Assembly (NCBI GenBank): GCA_029099805.1
Contig: JAQXOR010000129.1
Span: 1 to 38,124 of the forward strand
Source: Lachnospiraceae bacterium
GTDB lineage: Bacteria > Bacillota > Clostridia > Lachnospirales > Lachnospiraceae
Length of the DNA: 38,124 nucleotides
Direction: 5' to 3'
In this document: positions 14,552 to 22,328 of the stretch, in pieces
Layout: every line of letters begins with the position of its first letter
Numbering within the stretch: position 1 is the stretch's first letter
Position numbers and translations under genes: made by a program
The notes under the pieces: model-generated
What the model saw: only the letters and a program-made list of their open reading frames with translations
Told to the model about the DNA's origin: nothing
Database searches by the model: none

Positions 14552-16888
14552 ATGAAAAGAGAGCCTGTCTTGCAAGAACAGGGTCAGAAGAAAACCGGAA
14601 AGAGGAGGCGCAGATATCGGGTGCTGGGCTTCCTTTTTCTGTTTTTTTTTCTGGCGGCGTCTTCGGCAGGGCTTTATTTTTATGCGAAATACGGCAGGAC
14701 GATTCTGTCCTATTACAATTCGGCAAAGAAAATTATGCGTGAGGCATCCGGAGAGGATTTTAAACGTTCCCAGACCAGCATCTTGTACGCAACGGACGGT
14801 ACGGTGCTAAAGACGCTGCAATCCGGAAAAGAGCTATATTATCTCCCTTATGAAGATATTCCGGAAGAAGTGGTCACTGCGATGATTGTTACGGAGGATA
14901 AAAAGTTCTTTTTGCATGAAGGTGTGGATTACATGGCAAATCTGCGTGCCGCATACAGCCTTGTAAAGCACAAGGGAACGATTTATCAGGGGGGAAGTAC
15001 GATTACGCAACAGCTTGCCAGAAATATTTATCTGTCGAATGAGCAGACCTATGAGAGAAAAATCACCGAGATTTTTCTGGCGGGAGAGCTGGAAAAGCGG
15101 TATAGCAAGACGGAGATTTTGGAGTTTTATTTAAACAATATCTATTTTGCCAATGGATTCTACGGGATTCAGGCGGCGGCACACGGCTATTTTTCCAAAG
15201 GTGTGGCAGAGCTTTCTCTTTCGGAGCTGATGTTTTTGTGTGCGATACCGAATAACCCCGCAATGTATGACCCGTATCAGCATTTTGAGGATACGCTCGC
15301 AAGACGGAATTCTGTTATGGAACAGATGGTTCAGGATGGGAAGCTTGACAAAGAATTGTACCGGGAAGCCTGTAAAGAAGAGATTGTATTGTGTCCTCAG
15401 GAGACGACACATCATGATTATGCAGAGACCTTTGCGGTTTTCTGCGCGACGAGAGCGCTGATGGAGCAAAACGGATTTCCGTTTTGCTATTCCTTTACGG
15501 AGGATGCGGAAAAGGATGTCTATTTAGAGTATTACGCGGAAAGCTATGCCTATTGGCAGAAGCAGCTTTATAATGGAGGATACCGTGTATATACCTCCAT
15601 TGATTTGGAGAAACAGGCATTGTTGCTTGAGACGGTACAGAACCAACTGGCGGAATTTGACGAAAAGACGGAGGAGGGCGTTTATTTGCTTCAGGGGGCG
15701 GCTACCTGCGTGGAGAATGAAACCGGTCGCGTTGTCGCTATCGTCGGAGGGCGGGGAGAGGCGGAACATGGGTATTCCCTGAATCGTGCCTACCAGAGCT
15801 TTCGGCAGCCGGGGAGCTCAATTAAACCTCTCGTTGTTTATACACCGTGGCTGGAACGGGGATATTTCCCGGATACGATTGTAATCGATGAAAGGTTTTC
15901 CGGAGGACCGCGGAACGCAAACGGTGTGTATTCCGGGAAAATAACATTACGGCGCGCGGTAGAGGTATCAAAGAATACCGTGGCGTGGAAGCTGTTTGAG
16001 GAACTGACACCGGAGGTGGGATTGTCTTACGTGACAGACATGCAGTTCCGGAATATTGTTCCGTCGGACTACGTACCGGCGGCATCTCTGGGAGGACTTA
16101 CGTATGGGGTGTGTACCTTGGAAATGGCGGGAGCGTATTGTGCTCTGGCAAATGACGGAATTTACCGGAATCCTACCTGTATTGTGAAAATTACAACGGC
16201 AGACGGACAGGTAATTGTGGGAAGAGAACGGGAGACAAAGCGAATCTATGAGGAGAACGCGGCCCGTATGATGACAAATATTTTGCAGGGCGTAATGACA
16301 AACGGGACCGGTGTAAAATTACAGCTGAAGAATTCGGTATCGGCCGGGAAGACCGGTACCACGAACGATATTAAGGATGGCTGGTTTGTCGGCTATACTC
16401 CGTATTATACGACCGCGGTCTGGGTAGGCTATGATATGCCGCGGGCGCTGGATTCACTGGCAGGAAACACTTATCCCGGCTATATCTGGAAAAGCTTTAT
16501 GGAGAAGCTTCATGAATCTCTTCCGAGACGGGATTTTACCTTGTATGAAGATGACCGTCCGGTGGCAATCGTGGATGATGCCCTGAAGGCAGAGACACAG
16601 AAGGTGTGGAACCCGTATCCGACACCGACCTCAAATCCGGCAGAAGAGAGTCTGGCGGGAGAGTTGAACGGAACTCCGGGCGGAACTCCTGTACCGACGG
16701 GAGTATCTTCAGAAGATACTGATGGTATGAAAGAGGATGAACAGTTACAGGAACCGGATGAAAAGGAAGAAAATCCTGATTTAACCCCGGAGCCGACCCC
16801 GCCTACCGACTGGATTGAGTACGATGATGACTGGTGGGAATCGCAGACAGGAGCCGGCTCCTCCGGCTATGATGATTTTTATGAATAG
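14552..16888 (+). CDS. Class A penicillin-binding protein (bifunctional transglycosylase/transpeptidase)
   Basis: 778-residue PBP1A-type enzyme that polymerises and cross-links peptidoglycan at the outer face of the membrane. Basic N-terminus, then one transmembrane anchor (about 24-46). The GT51 domain has catalytic Glu115 in TEDKKFF and GGSTITQQLARN from 147. The transpeptidase domain has Ser422 in SSIK, the SKN triad element at 473-475 and KTGT at 600-603. The tail after about residue 690 is low-complexity, rich in Pro, Thr, Gly and then Asp/Glu/Trp. It probably shares a transcript with the upstream EAL gene. The stop codon lies only 18 bp from the stop of prs on the other strand, with no hairpin between them. 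Confidence 0.93.
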   Translation: MKREPVLQEQGQKKTGKRRRRYRVLGFLFLFFFLAASSAGLYFYAKYGRTILSYYNSAKKIMREASGEDFKRSQTSILYATDGTVLKTLQSGKELYYLPYEDIPEEVVTAMIVTEDKKFFLHEGVDYMANLRAAYSLVKHKGTIYQGGSTITQQLARNIYLSNEQTYERKITEIFLAGELEKRYSKTEILEFYLNNIYFANGFYGIQAAAHGYFSKGVAELSLSELMFLCAIPNNPAMYDPYQHFEDTLARRNSVMEQMVQDGKLDKELYREACKEEIVLCPQETTHHDYAETFAVFCATRALMEQNGFPFCYSFTEDAEKDVYLEYYAESYAYWQKQLYNGGYRVYTSIDLEKQALLLETVQNQLAEFDEKTEEGVYLLQGAATCVENETGRVVAIVGGRGEAEHGYSLNRAYQSFRQPGSSIKPLVVYTPWLERGYFPDTIVIDERFSGGPRNANGVYSGKITLRRAVEVSKNTVAWKLFEELTPEVGLSYVTDMQFRNIVPSDYVPAASLGGLTYGVCTLEMAGAYCALANDGIYRNPTCIVKITTADGQVIVGRERETKRIYEENAARMMTNILQGVMTNGTGVKLQLKNSVSAGKTGTTNDIKDGWFVGYTPYYTTAVWVGYDMPRALDSLAGNTYPGYIWKSFMEKLHESLPRRDFTLYEDDRPVAIVDDALKAETQKVWNPYPTPTSNPAEESLAGELNGTPGGTPVPTGVSSEDTDGMKEDEQLQEPDEKEENPDLTPEPTPPTDWIEYDDDWWESQTGAGSSGYDDFYE

Positions 16889-16906
16889 GCAGCCCCGGCC
16901 CTAATA

Positions 16907-18082
16907 TTAGCGTTTTCCGTATTTGTGCAGCAGAAGCTGAATACGCTCGGCAGGGTTCAGGTATTCACTGATAGAGCCGTCATGGTTCAAAGCATCAATT
17001 AAGAGAGCAATGTATTTTGCCATGTCAGCGGTCTCGTAGTAAGGTCTTGTAAGTAATTCTTCCGGCTGATAAATCAGGTTGGTAGTAATCACCTTGGTAA
17101 TCCAGCCCTTTTCATATGCTTCATCAAACTTTGCCAGACCGTTGGTAAACAGACCGAAGGTAGAGCAGACGAAGACACGGGAAGCCTTACGCTCCTTTAA
17201 TTCCTTTGCGGTATGAATCATGCTGTCACCGGAAGAAATCATGTCATCGATAATAATGACGTCTTTTCCTTCGACATTGGAACCTAAGAATTCATGGGCA
17301 ACAATCGGGTTACGACCGTCAACAATCGTCGTATAGTCGCGGCGTTTATAGAACATACCGACATCAACGCCGAGGGAGTTTGCAAGATAAACGGCGCGCC
17401 CCATGGCACCTTCATCCGGGCTGATTACCATAAGGTGAGCCGGGTCAACCTCAATATCCGGAGCGGAACGAAGCAGTGCCTTTACAAACTGGTAGGTTGG
17501 CGGAACAGATTCAAAGGTCTTGAGCGGAATTGCATTCTGTACGCTTGGGTTGTGCGCATCAAAGGTAATGATGCTTTCTACACCCATATTGATAAGTTCC
17601 TGTAAAGCAACTGCACAGTCTAAGGATTCTCTGGAGCTGCGCTTGTCCTGGCGGCTCTCGTAAAGATACGGCATAATTACCGTAATGCGATGAGCTTTTC
17701 CGCCTGCAGCGGCAATGACTCGCTTTAAATCCTGAAAATGATCATCCGGAGACATATGACTTAACTGACCGCATACAGAGTAGGTCAGACTGTAGTTGGT
17801 AACGTCAACCAGAATATAGAGGTCATCACCCCGGACGGTCTGCTTGATGATTCCCTTTGCCTCGCCGGAACCGAAGCGTGGACACTTGATATCCACGAGG
17901 TAAGATTCTCTCTGATAGCCGTCAAGTAAAACGGTAGGAGTATGCACCTCATGCACGCGTTCGTTTCTCCAGTCAACAAGATACTTATCAATTCTCTGTC
18001 CCATTTGCTGACAACTTTCCAGTGCAATGACACCAAGTTTGCCTACCGGCAGAGTTGCGACATAATCTTCGTGAAGTGGCAT
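16907..18082 (-). CDS. prs: Ribose-phosphate pyrophosphokinase (long form)
   Basis: Makes PRPP from ribose 5-phosphate and ATP for nucleotide, histidine and tryptophan synthesis. 391 residues, about 75 more than the common bacterial enzyme. The PRPP-binding loop VIIIDDMISSGDSMI is at 275-289, DAHNPSVQNAIP around 175-186 and SPDEGAMGRA at 221-230. The catalytic-loop region reads MPYLYESRQDKRSSRES (138-153), carrying an insertion relative to the classical PYARQDRK. I recognise this extended form as usual in Lachnospiraceae, so the extra length is not a fusion artefact. GGAGG precedes the ATG. It has its own strong promoter inside the gap after the dnaI-like gene. Confidence 0.93.
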   Translation of the reverse strand: MPLHEDYVATLPVGKLGVIALESCQQMGQRIDKYLVDWRNERVHEVHTPTVLLDGYQRESYLVDIKCPRFGSGEAKGIIKQTVRGDDLYILVDVTNYSLTYSVCGQLSHMSPDDHFQDLKRVIAAAGGKAHRITVIMPYLYESRQDKRSSRESLDCAVALQELINMGVESIITFDAHNPSVQNAIPLKTFESVPPTYQFVKALLRSAPDIEVDPAHLMVISPDEGAMGRAVYLANSLGVDVGMFYKRRDYTTIVDGRNPIVAHEFLGSNVEGKDVIIIDDMISSGDSMIHTAKELKERKASRVFVCSTFGLFTNGLAKFDEAYEKGWITKVITTNLIYQPEELLTRPYYETADMAKYIALLIDALNHDGSISEYLNPAERIQLLLHKYGKR

Positions 18083-18129
18083 AATTTTATCCTCCGTTGT
18101 AATGTGAATTTGGTCTTAAAGCGTTTTAT

Positions 18130-18158
18130 ATCATACTATGACAAAGGGGCTTTGTCAA
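18130..18158 (-). promoter_or_regulatory. prs promoter with embedded palindrome
   Basis: On the minus strand, TTGACA (18153-18158), a 17-bp spacer and TATGAT (18130-18135) make a near-consensus sigmaA promoter. A perfect 8-bp inverted repeat TGACAAAG-N3-CTTTGTCA (18139-18157) covers the -35 and most of the spacer, and also the stop codon of the dnaI-like gene. No U-tract follows, so it is more likely an operator than a terminator. Confidence 0.75.
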
Positions 18159-19159
18159 GGAATGGAAGAAAAATATTCCATTCGTTTTAAAACGCGGATA
18201 TCTTTTCCGATTAGCTTCCAAAGAGTATAGTTCCCTGTAATACGGGAAAAAATGCGTTCACTGTAGCGGTCGCGCAGCTGCTCTAAAGAAAGGTTGGTGG
18301 AAATAATCGTTGCCTTCTGATGGAGCTGGCGCTCATTAATGCAGGTATAAAGCATGGAATTGGTAAATGCATTGGACAGCTCGGTCCCCAAATCATCTAT
18401 GATTAGTAAATCACAATGGAAAATATAGTCATACAAAGAGGCATTCTCCGGATATTCCGTATGGTCAAAGCGGTGGGCCTCGAAGGTTTCAAACAGAGCG
18501 TGTGAAGTCATGTAGACGACATGGTGCGCTGTGTCCAGCAATGCCTTTGCAATACAGTTGGTCAGAAAGGTCTTGCCGACACCGGTATTGCCGTAAATCA
18601 GAAAACTGCGGCAGACGGTATCAAATTCCTCGATAAACTGTTTTGCGTCGGCTACAATTTTATACATATTCTCACGTGGTGTAAGCTGAAGCTGGGAATC
18701 TGCGGTCATGTCATCATAATAAGAAAAAGAGAAGGTATCAAAGTTCTCTTTTTCTAAAAGATGAGATAAGGTAGAGGTTTCGGAAAGCGCAAAGGTAAGA
18801 GCCTGCTTGAAGCAATGGCATTTCTGCTGTCCGATAAAGCCTGTGTCCCTGCAGTCGGGACAGGTATAGGTAAGCTCCAGAATGTCTGCAGGATATCCGG
18901 CAGACAGCAAAATATCCTGTCTTCTTGAAGCTAACAGCCGGTTGCTCTCTGCTAATTGCTCCAGTGCGCGGGTGTCGCCGTCAAGTGCGGCACGGGCGGC
19001 AGAAACGGAAGCTTCTGCAATCTGCCTGTCCAGCTCGGCGAGTGACGGAAGCTCTTCGTAGACCTGTTCACGACGCTGCTTCTGCTCACGCAGATGTCGG
19101 GCTCTCGTTTCCTCGTAGCTGCGAAGCAGACGATGATAATGTAAATCCTCCTGGTGCAT
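18155..19159 (-). CDS. DnaI/DnaC-like helicase loader (AAA+ ATPase)
   Basis: 334 residues. A charged, coiled-coil-prone N-terminal part (about 1-85) precedes a zinc-binding cluster (Cys100, Cys103, Cys114, Cys116 in CPDC...KCHC) and an AAA+ ATPase domain with Walker A GNTGVGKT (190-197), Walker B LLIIDDLG (251-258) and STNLSLEQLRDRYSERIFSRI (sensor/arginine-finger region). This order matches DnaI-type loaders that deliver the replicative helicase to DNA. The ATG at 19159 has AAGGAG seven bases upstream; a TTG two codons earlier is too close to it. It follows the dnaD-type gene after 29 bp, an arrangement like the dnaB/dnaD-dnaI pairs of other Firmicutes. IstB transposition proteins share the ATPase fold, but no transposase is present. 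Confidence 0.87.
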   Translation of the reverse strand: MHQEDLHYHRLLRSYEETRARHLREQKQRREQVYEELPSLAELDRQIAEASVSAARAALDGDTRALEQLAESNRLLASRRQDILLSAGYPADILELTYTCPDCRDTGFIGQQKCHCFKQALTFALSETSTLSHLLEKENFDTFSFSYYDDMTADSQLQLTPRENMYKIVADAKQFIEEFDTVCRSFLIYGNTGVGKTFLTNCIAKALLDTAHHVVYMTSHALFETFEAHRFDHTEYPENASLYDYIFHCDLLIIDDLGTELSNAFTNSMLYTCINERQLHQKATIISTNLSLEQLRDRYSERIFSRITGNYTLWKLIGKDIRVLKRMEYFSSIP

Positions 19160-19188
19160 AAACAATCTCCTTGTATGGCGGGATAGTA

Positions 19189-20295
19189 TCAGTGAGAAGC
19201 AGGGACCGCAAGCAATGCCTTTTCCAGGTCAGTCAGATCATTTCCGGAATATTCGCGCTGAGGGAAGGCATTGAAACGGTTCTGGGCAGAACGGGAGGCC
19301 TCTGCCGCCTGTCCTTTGGCAACGCGGGCGTTATGCGCATCGTCCAGCTTTTTCACATCGGACATCGTATGTACATTGTTCTGGTGCCAGCGTTCTAAAA
19401 TCTTGTCTGCATATTTAAAGTCTGGATGTGAAGTGGACAAAAGCGCACGGGTGCATGCTTCTTCGATTAAGTCGGAGGAAAAACCGAACGCACTCCACCG
19501 ACTCAGAAAACGCCGCTCCGAAATCCCCGGAGCCCGGTTCAGGGCAAAGGCCCGATTCACCGCAGTAAAGCACGAGTCAAACTGCAGGGAACGCTCGTCC
19601 GCCTTTTCAACGGTATCGATTCCATCTGCATGCCAGGAGAGAGCAACCTTCTGGATATACGACGGGGTCTTTTTACCGCGTGAGACACAGTATTCATAAA
19701 GATGAAGAATCAGCTCATCGGAAAAATGCAACTCATCATGCAGATAGAATAAAAGCTGCACATCTGCCGGCTTTAACATGCGCTCAAGATAGCTCTCGGC
19801 AGCGTGTAACAGCCAGTTGGTATCCTGCCGATTGGCAAAAGCGTCCAGCTGAGCCGGAGAATAGTCCGGGAGCTTTTCAGAGGGAGCCTTTGCAATGGAA
19901 ACAGGCTCGCATTTGGCCGGAGAAGAAATCGCTTCCCTCTCTGCCCCACGGGAAACCGTGGCAGAGGTAAGCGGCACGGCAGAAGTACCGACAGCCGGTT
20001 TAGAAAGACGATTCAGCTTGATTCCGCGAATTTCGTCTGCTTCACCCCAGGTAAGAGAAAGTACCTTCTCGCGTTCCCAATAGCGGAGTGCACGCAGAAT
20101 ATCTTTTTCGGTCTCCTCCAGGGCATCCGCAATTACACTGATGCCAAACCCTGCCTCCGGAGCGGTTAAACAGCGAAGCAGATACAGATATACTTTTACA
20201 AACGTGCCGTTGGCACGCGGCATATAATAATCGATAAATTCATTCGGAACCAGCGTGGTTCTTGTATCTTCTGAATATACCGAGATTCCGTCCAT
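19189..20295 (-). CDS. DnaD-domain replication initiation protein
   Basis: 368 residues. The N-terminal part (about 15-95) looks like a winged-helix domain (NEFIDYYMPRANGTFVKVYLYLLRC, DILRALRYWEREKVLSL). After a linker rich in Ser, Pro and Ala, the region LKPADVQLLFYLHDELHFSDELILHLYEYCVSRGKKTPSYIQKVALSW is a typical DnaD/DnaB-like DDBH2 domain. Such proteins act in primosome assembly with DnaI. AAGGAGGAATTCTT precedes the ATG. The leader carries a small hairpin ACCCG-GCAA-CGGGT (20315-20328) with a GNRA-type loop just before the ribosome-binding site. Whether it acts like B. subtilis DnaD or DnaB cannot be decided. Confidence 0.88.
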   Translation of the reverse strand: MDGISVYSEDTRTTLVPNEFIDYYMPRANGTFVKVYLYLLRCLTAPEAGFGISVIADALEETEKDILRALRYWEREKVLSLTWGEADEIRGIKLNRLSKPAVGTSAVPLTSATVSRGAEREAISSPAKCEPVSIAKAPSEKLPDYSPAQLDAFANRQDTNWLLHAAESYLERMLKPADVQLLFYLHDELHFSDELILHLYEYCVSRGKKTPSYIQKVALSWHADGIDTVEKADERSLQFDSCFTAVNRAFALNRAPGISERRFLSRWSAFGFSSDLIEEACTRALLSTSHPDFKYADKILERWHQNNVHTMSDVKKLDDAHNARVAKGQAAEASRSAQNRFNAFPQREYSGNDLTDLEKALLAVPASH

Positions 20296-20342
20296 AAGAA
20301 TTCCTCCTTCAAATACCCGTTGCCGGGTAAATTGCTATCACG

Positions 20343-20370
20343 AGTATACCACACTTTCGGTAAAATGCAA
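20343..20370 (-). promoter_or_regulatory. Promoter of the dnaD-dnaI operon
   Basis: On the minus strand, TTGCAT (20365-20370), a 16-bp spacer and TATACT (20343-20348). DnaA boxes start 28 bp upstream of the -35. Confidence 0.7.
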
Positions 20371-20397
20371 TTTGGGAAGGAAGAGGCCGGACTGCCT

Positions 20398-20424
20398 TGT
20401 GGATAGTGTGGATAATGTGGAAAA
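20398..20424 (+). promoter_or_regulatory. Tandem DnaA boxes, group 1
   Basis: Three abutting 9-mers in the same orientation: TGTGGATAG (20398-20406), TGTGGATAA (20407-20415) and TGTGGAAAA (20416-20424). The middle one is the exact complement of the DnaA box TTATCCACA and its neighbours each differ by one base. A weaker copy TGTGGGTTA follows at 20426-20434. They lie directly upstream of the dnaD promoter. Confidence 0.75.
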
Positions 20425-20571
20425 ATGTGGGTTAAATTTTTATAAACTAAATGAAAAGAGTGTAAAAAGCTTTAAAAACATGGTTCTACTTTTGTAGGTC
20501 TATTTTTGTAGAATGATGTCGGTGAAAAAAAGAAATCCACAACCGTATCAAGTCAAAAATGTTGATAAGGT
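20425..20571. other. AT-rich spacer between the two DnaA-box groups
   Basis: About 145 bp with no convincing gene, very AT-rich in 20431-20470. Short frames that cross it have no ribosome-binding site. It contains a weak box-like AAATCCACA at 20533-20541 in opposite orientation. No AT-trio or 13-mer repeat was confidently recognised. Confidence 0.4.
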
Positions 20572-20589
20572 TGTGGATAATGTGGATAA
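20572..20589 (+). promoter_or_regulatory. Tandem DnaA boxes, group 2
   Basis: Two exact abutting copies of TGTGGATAA (20572-20580 and 20581-20589), ending at the base before the murC stop codon. Same orientation as group 1. Confidence 0.78.
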
Positions 20590-21996
20590 TCAGGCGGAAA
20601 TCAGGGATTCAGCGACACTTACGATATCACCCGCACCCATAGTTATCAACAAATCACCCTTATTGCAATGTGTTAACAAAAAGTTTTCAATCTCCTGAAA
20701 TGTGTGAAAATAGTAAACATCTTTACCTTTTTCTTTCAGCAATGCTGCAATGTCCGCAGAAGAGATGTCGCCGGGGTCCGTTTCCCTGGAAGCACTATAG
20801 ATATCAGCAAGTACAATGGTATCTGCAAGGGTGAGTGACGTTACAAAATCATGCAGAAATGCTTTCGTGCGTGAGAAGGTATGCGGCTGGAATACACAGC
20901 AAAGCTTTTCGGAGCCGGAAACACAGGCACGGGCAGCGTTCAGGGTAGCAGAAATTTCTGACGGATGGTGGGCATAGTCATCATAGACACGAATGCCGTT
21001 TGCCTGCCCTTTGTACTCAAACCGCCGGTGTGTGCCTGTGTATTTTTGTAAGGCAGCGGAAACTGCTTCAAAGGAAACGCCGTAGGTAAATGCAAGAGCG
21101 GCGGCGGCAAGGGAATTGGAAATATTATGCATCCCGATGACATGCAGTGCGATACGCCCTAAAAGAGTACCGCCTTTATATAGGTCATAGCTGCCGAAGC
21201 CGTTGGAATCGAAGGAACAATTCGTGGCGGCATAATCGTAGGCGGTACAGCCGGATACGTCCTCGCAAAGACCGTAGGTGATAACATTCGCCGGAAGCCG
21301 GTCGGTTATTTCCGAAAGGTGCTCAATCGTCCCGTTGATAACAAGAGTACCGGAGGCCGGAAGTATTTCGGCATATTTGCGGAAAGAGCGCCGGATATCC
21401 TCCAGGTCACGGAAGAAATCCAGGTGTTCCGCTTCTATATTAAGTATAATTGCATCGGTCGGATAAAAGCTTAAGAAGCTGTTGCAGTATTCACAGGCCT
21501 CTGCAACCAGATAATCGGAAGAGCCCATCCGGAGATTACCGCCGATACCATCCAGAACACCACCGACCAGAATCGTCGGGTCAAGCGCTCCTTCCAACAG
21601 CATGAGGGAAAGCATGGAGGTTGTCGTGGTTTTTCCGTGGGAGCCGGCAATTCCGGCAACATGACGGTACTGCTTCATGATTTGTCCGAGTAGGTCCTTA
21701 CGCTCTAAAATCGGAAGTCCGAGTGCAGCTGCACGTACCATCTCCGGATTATCGGAATGTACCGCTGCGGTATAAACAACGACGGAGCAATCCGGTGTAA
21801 TATTTGAAGCCTGTTGCGAATAGAATACAGTTATCCCCAGGCTTTTTAAATGTTCCGTGAGAGGAGAAGACTTTAAATCAGAGCCGCTGACGCGAAAACC
21901 CTGTCTGTGTAACAGCTCGGCAAGGGCACTCATGCTGATGCCGCCGATACCGATAAAATGAACCGAAACCGGATTGGAAAACGTAATCTGAAACAT
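20590..21996 (-). CDS. murC: UDP-N-acetylmuramate--L-alanine ligase
   Basis: 468-residue Mur ligase adding L-alanine to UDP-MurNAc, the first amino-acid step of peptidoglycan precursor synthesis in the cytoplasm. It shows the N-terminal HFIGIGGISMSALAELL (UDP-binding domain), the ATP loop AGSHGKTTTT (117-126), the central EACEY...LNIEAEHLDFF metal/substrate segment and the C-terminal DDYAHHPSEI. AAAGGAG precedes the ATG. Single gene with its own promoter at 22042-22069. Its 3' end abuts the DnaA-box array and no terminator hairpin is obvious there. Confidence 0.95.
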   Translation of the reverse strand: MFQITFSNPVSVHFIGIGGISMSALAELLHRQGFRVSGSDLKSSPLTEHLKSLGITVFYSQQASNITPDCSVVVYTAAVHSDNPEMVRAAALGLPILERKDLLGQIMKQYRHVAGIAGSHGKTTTTSMLSLMLLEGALDPTILVGGVLDGIGGNLRMGSSDYLVAEACEYCNSFLSFYPTDAIILNIEAEHLDFFRDLEDIRRSFRKYAEILPASGTLVINGTIEHLSEITDRLPANVITYGLCEDVSGCTAYDYAATNCSFDSNGFGSYDLYKGGTLLGRIALHVIGMHNISNSLAAAALAFTYGVSFEAVSAALQKYTGTHRRFEYKGQANGIRVYDDYAHHPSEISATLNAARACVSGSEKLCCVFQPHTFSRTKAFLHDFVTSLTLADTIVLADIYSASRETDPGDISSADIAALLKEKGKDVYYFHTFQEIENFLLTHCNKGDLLITMGAGDIVSVAESLISA

Positions 21997-22041
21997 GGAA
22001 AACTCCTTTCATAAAGGGTTTGAAATACTAAGATAATAAAT

Positions 22042-22069
22042 AGTATAGCATATTTTACATTATGTGCAA
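22042..22069 (-). promoter_or_regulatory. Promoter of murC
   Basis: On the minus strand, TTGCAC (22064-22069), a 16-bp spacer and TATACT (22042-22047) with an extended TG-C before the -10. The plus strand from 22090 to 22200 is a purine-rich tract with no gene. Confidence 0.7.
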
Positions 22070-22234
22070 GTGGCGAGATGACGGAATGTTTTCGGAGGGG
22101 GCGGTGAAAACACAGAAGAGGAAAAGTAAAAAGACAAAATGAAAAGAAAAAAATGGAAAGTGAAGTAAAATGTAGAAAAAAACAAAAAAAGCTAGGGATT
22201 TGTAGAAAAAACTGTGTACTTTCCTCCTGAAATG

Positions 22235-22243
22235 TGTTATACT
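22235..22243 (+). promoter_or_regulatory. Extended -10 promoter of glgC-glgD
   Basis: TGTTATACT gives a TGn extended -10 (TATACT at 22238-22243); the -35 region is poor. The leader to the start codon is about 80 nt and holds a small hairpin TGCGT-TTGT-ACGCA near 22260-22275. Confidence 0.6.
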
Positions 22244-22328
22244 ATAACTACTACAAATATGCGTTTGTACGCAGACTTTTTCTATATTTTCAGAAGGCTT
22301 TATTATTACGAAACAAGGGGTGATTGCT

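Noticed and set aside
18155-19159. IstB-type transposition helper
   Set aside because: The ATPase fold is shared, but there is no transposase or terminal repeat, and the zinc cluster and DnaD neighbour fit a replicative helicase loader.
20398-20589. Chromosomal replication origin (oriC)
   Set aside because: DnaA boxes and an AT-rich stretch are present, but dnaA, dnaN, recF or rpmH are absent, the boxes are few, and no DnaA-trio-like unwinding element was recognised. I keep it as a DnaA-binding regulatory locus.
20513-20698. Small plus-strand frame across the DnaA boxes
   Set aside because: No ribosome-binding site; its second half is antisense to murC and its codons simply repeat the box sequence.
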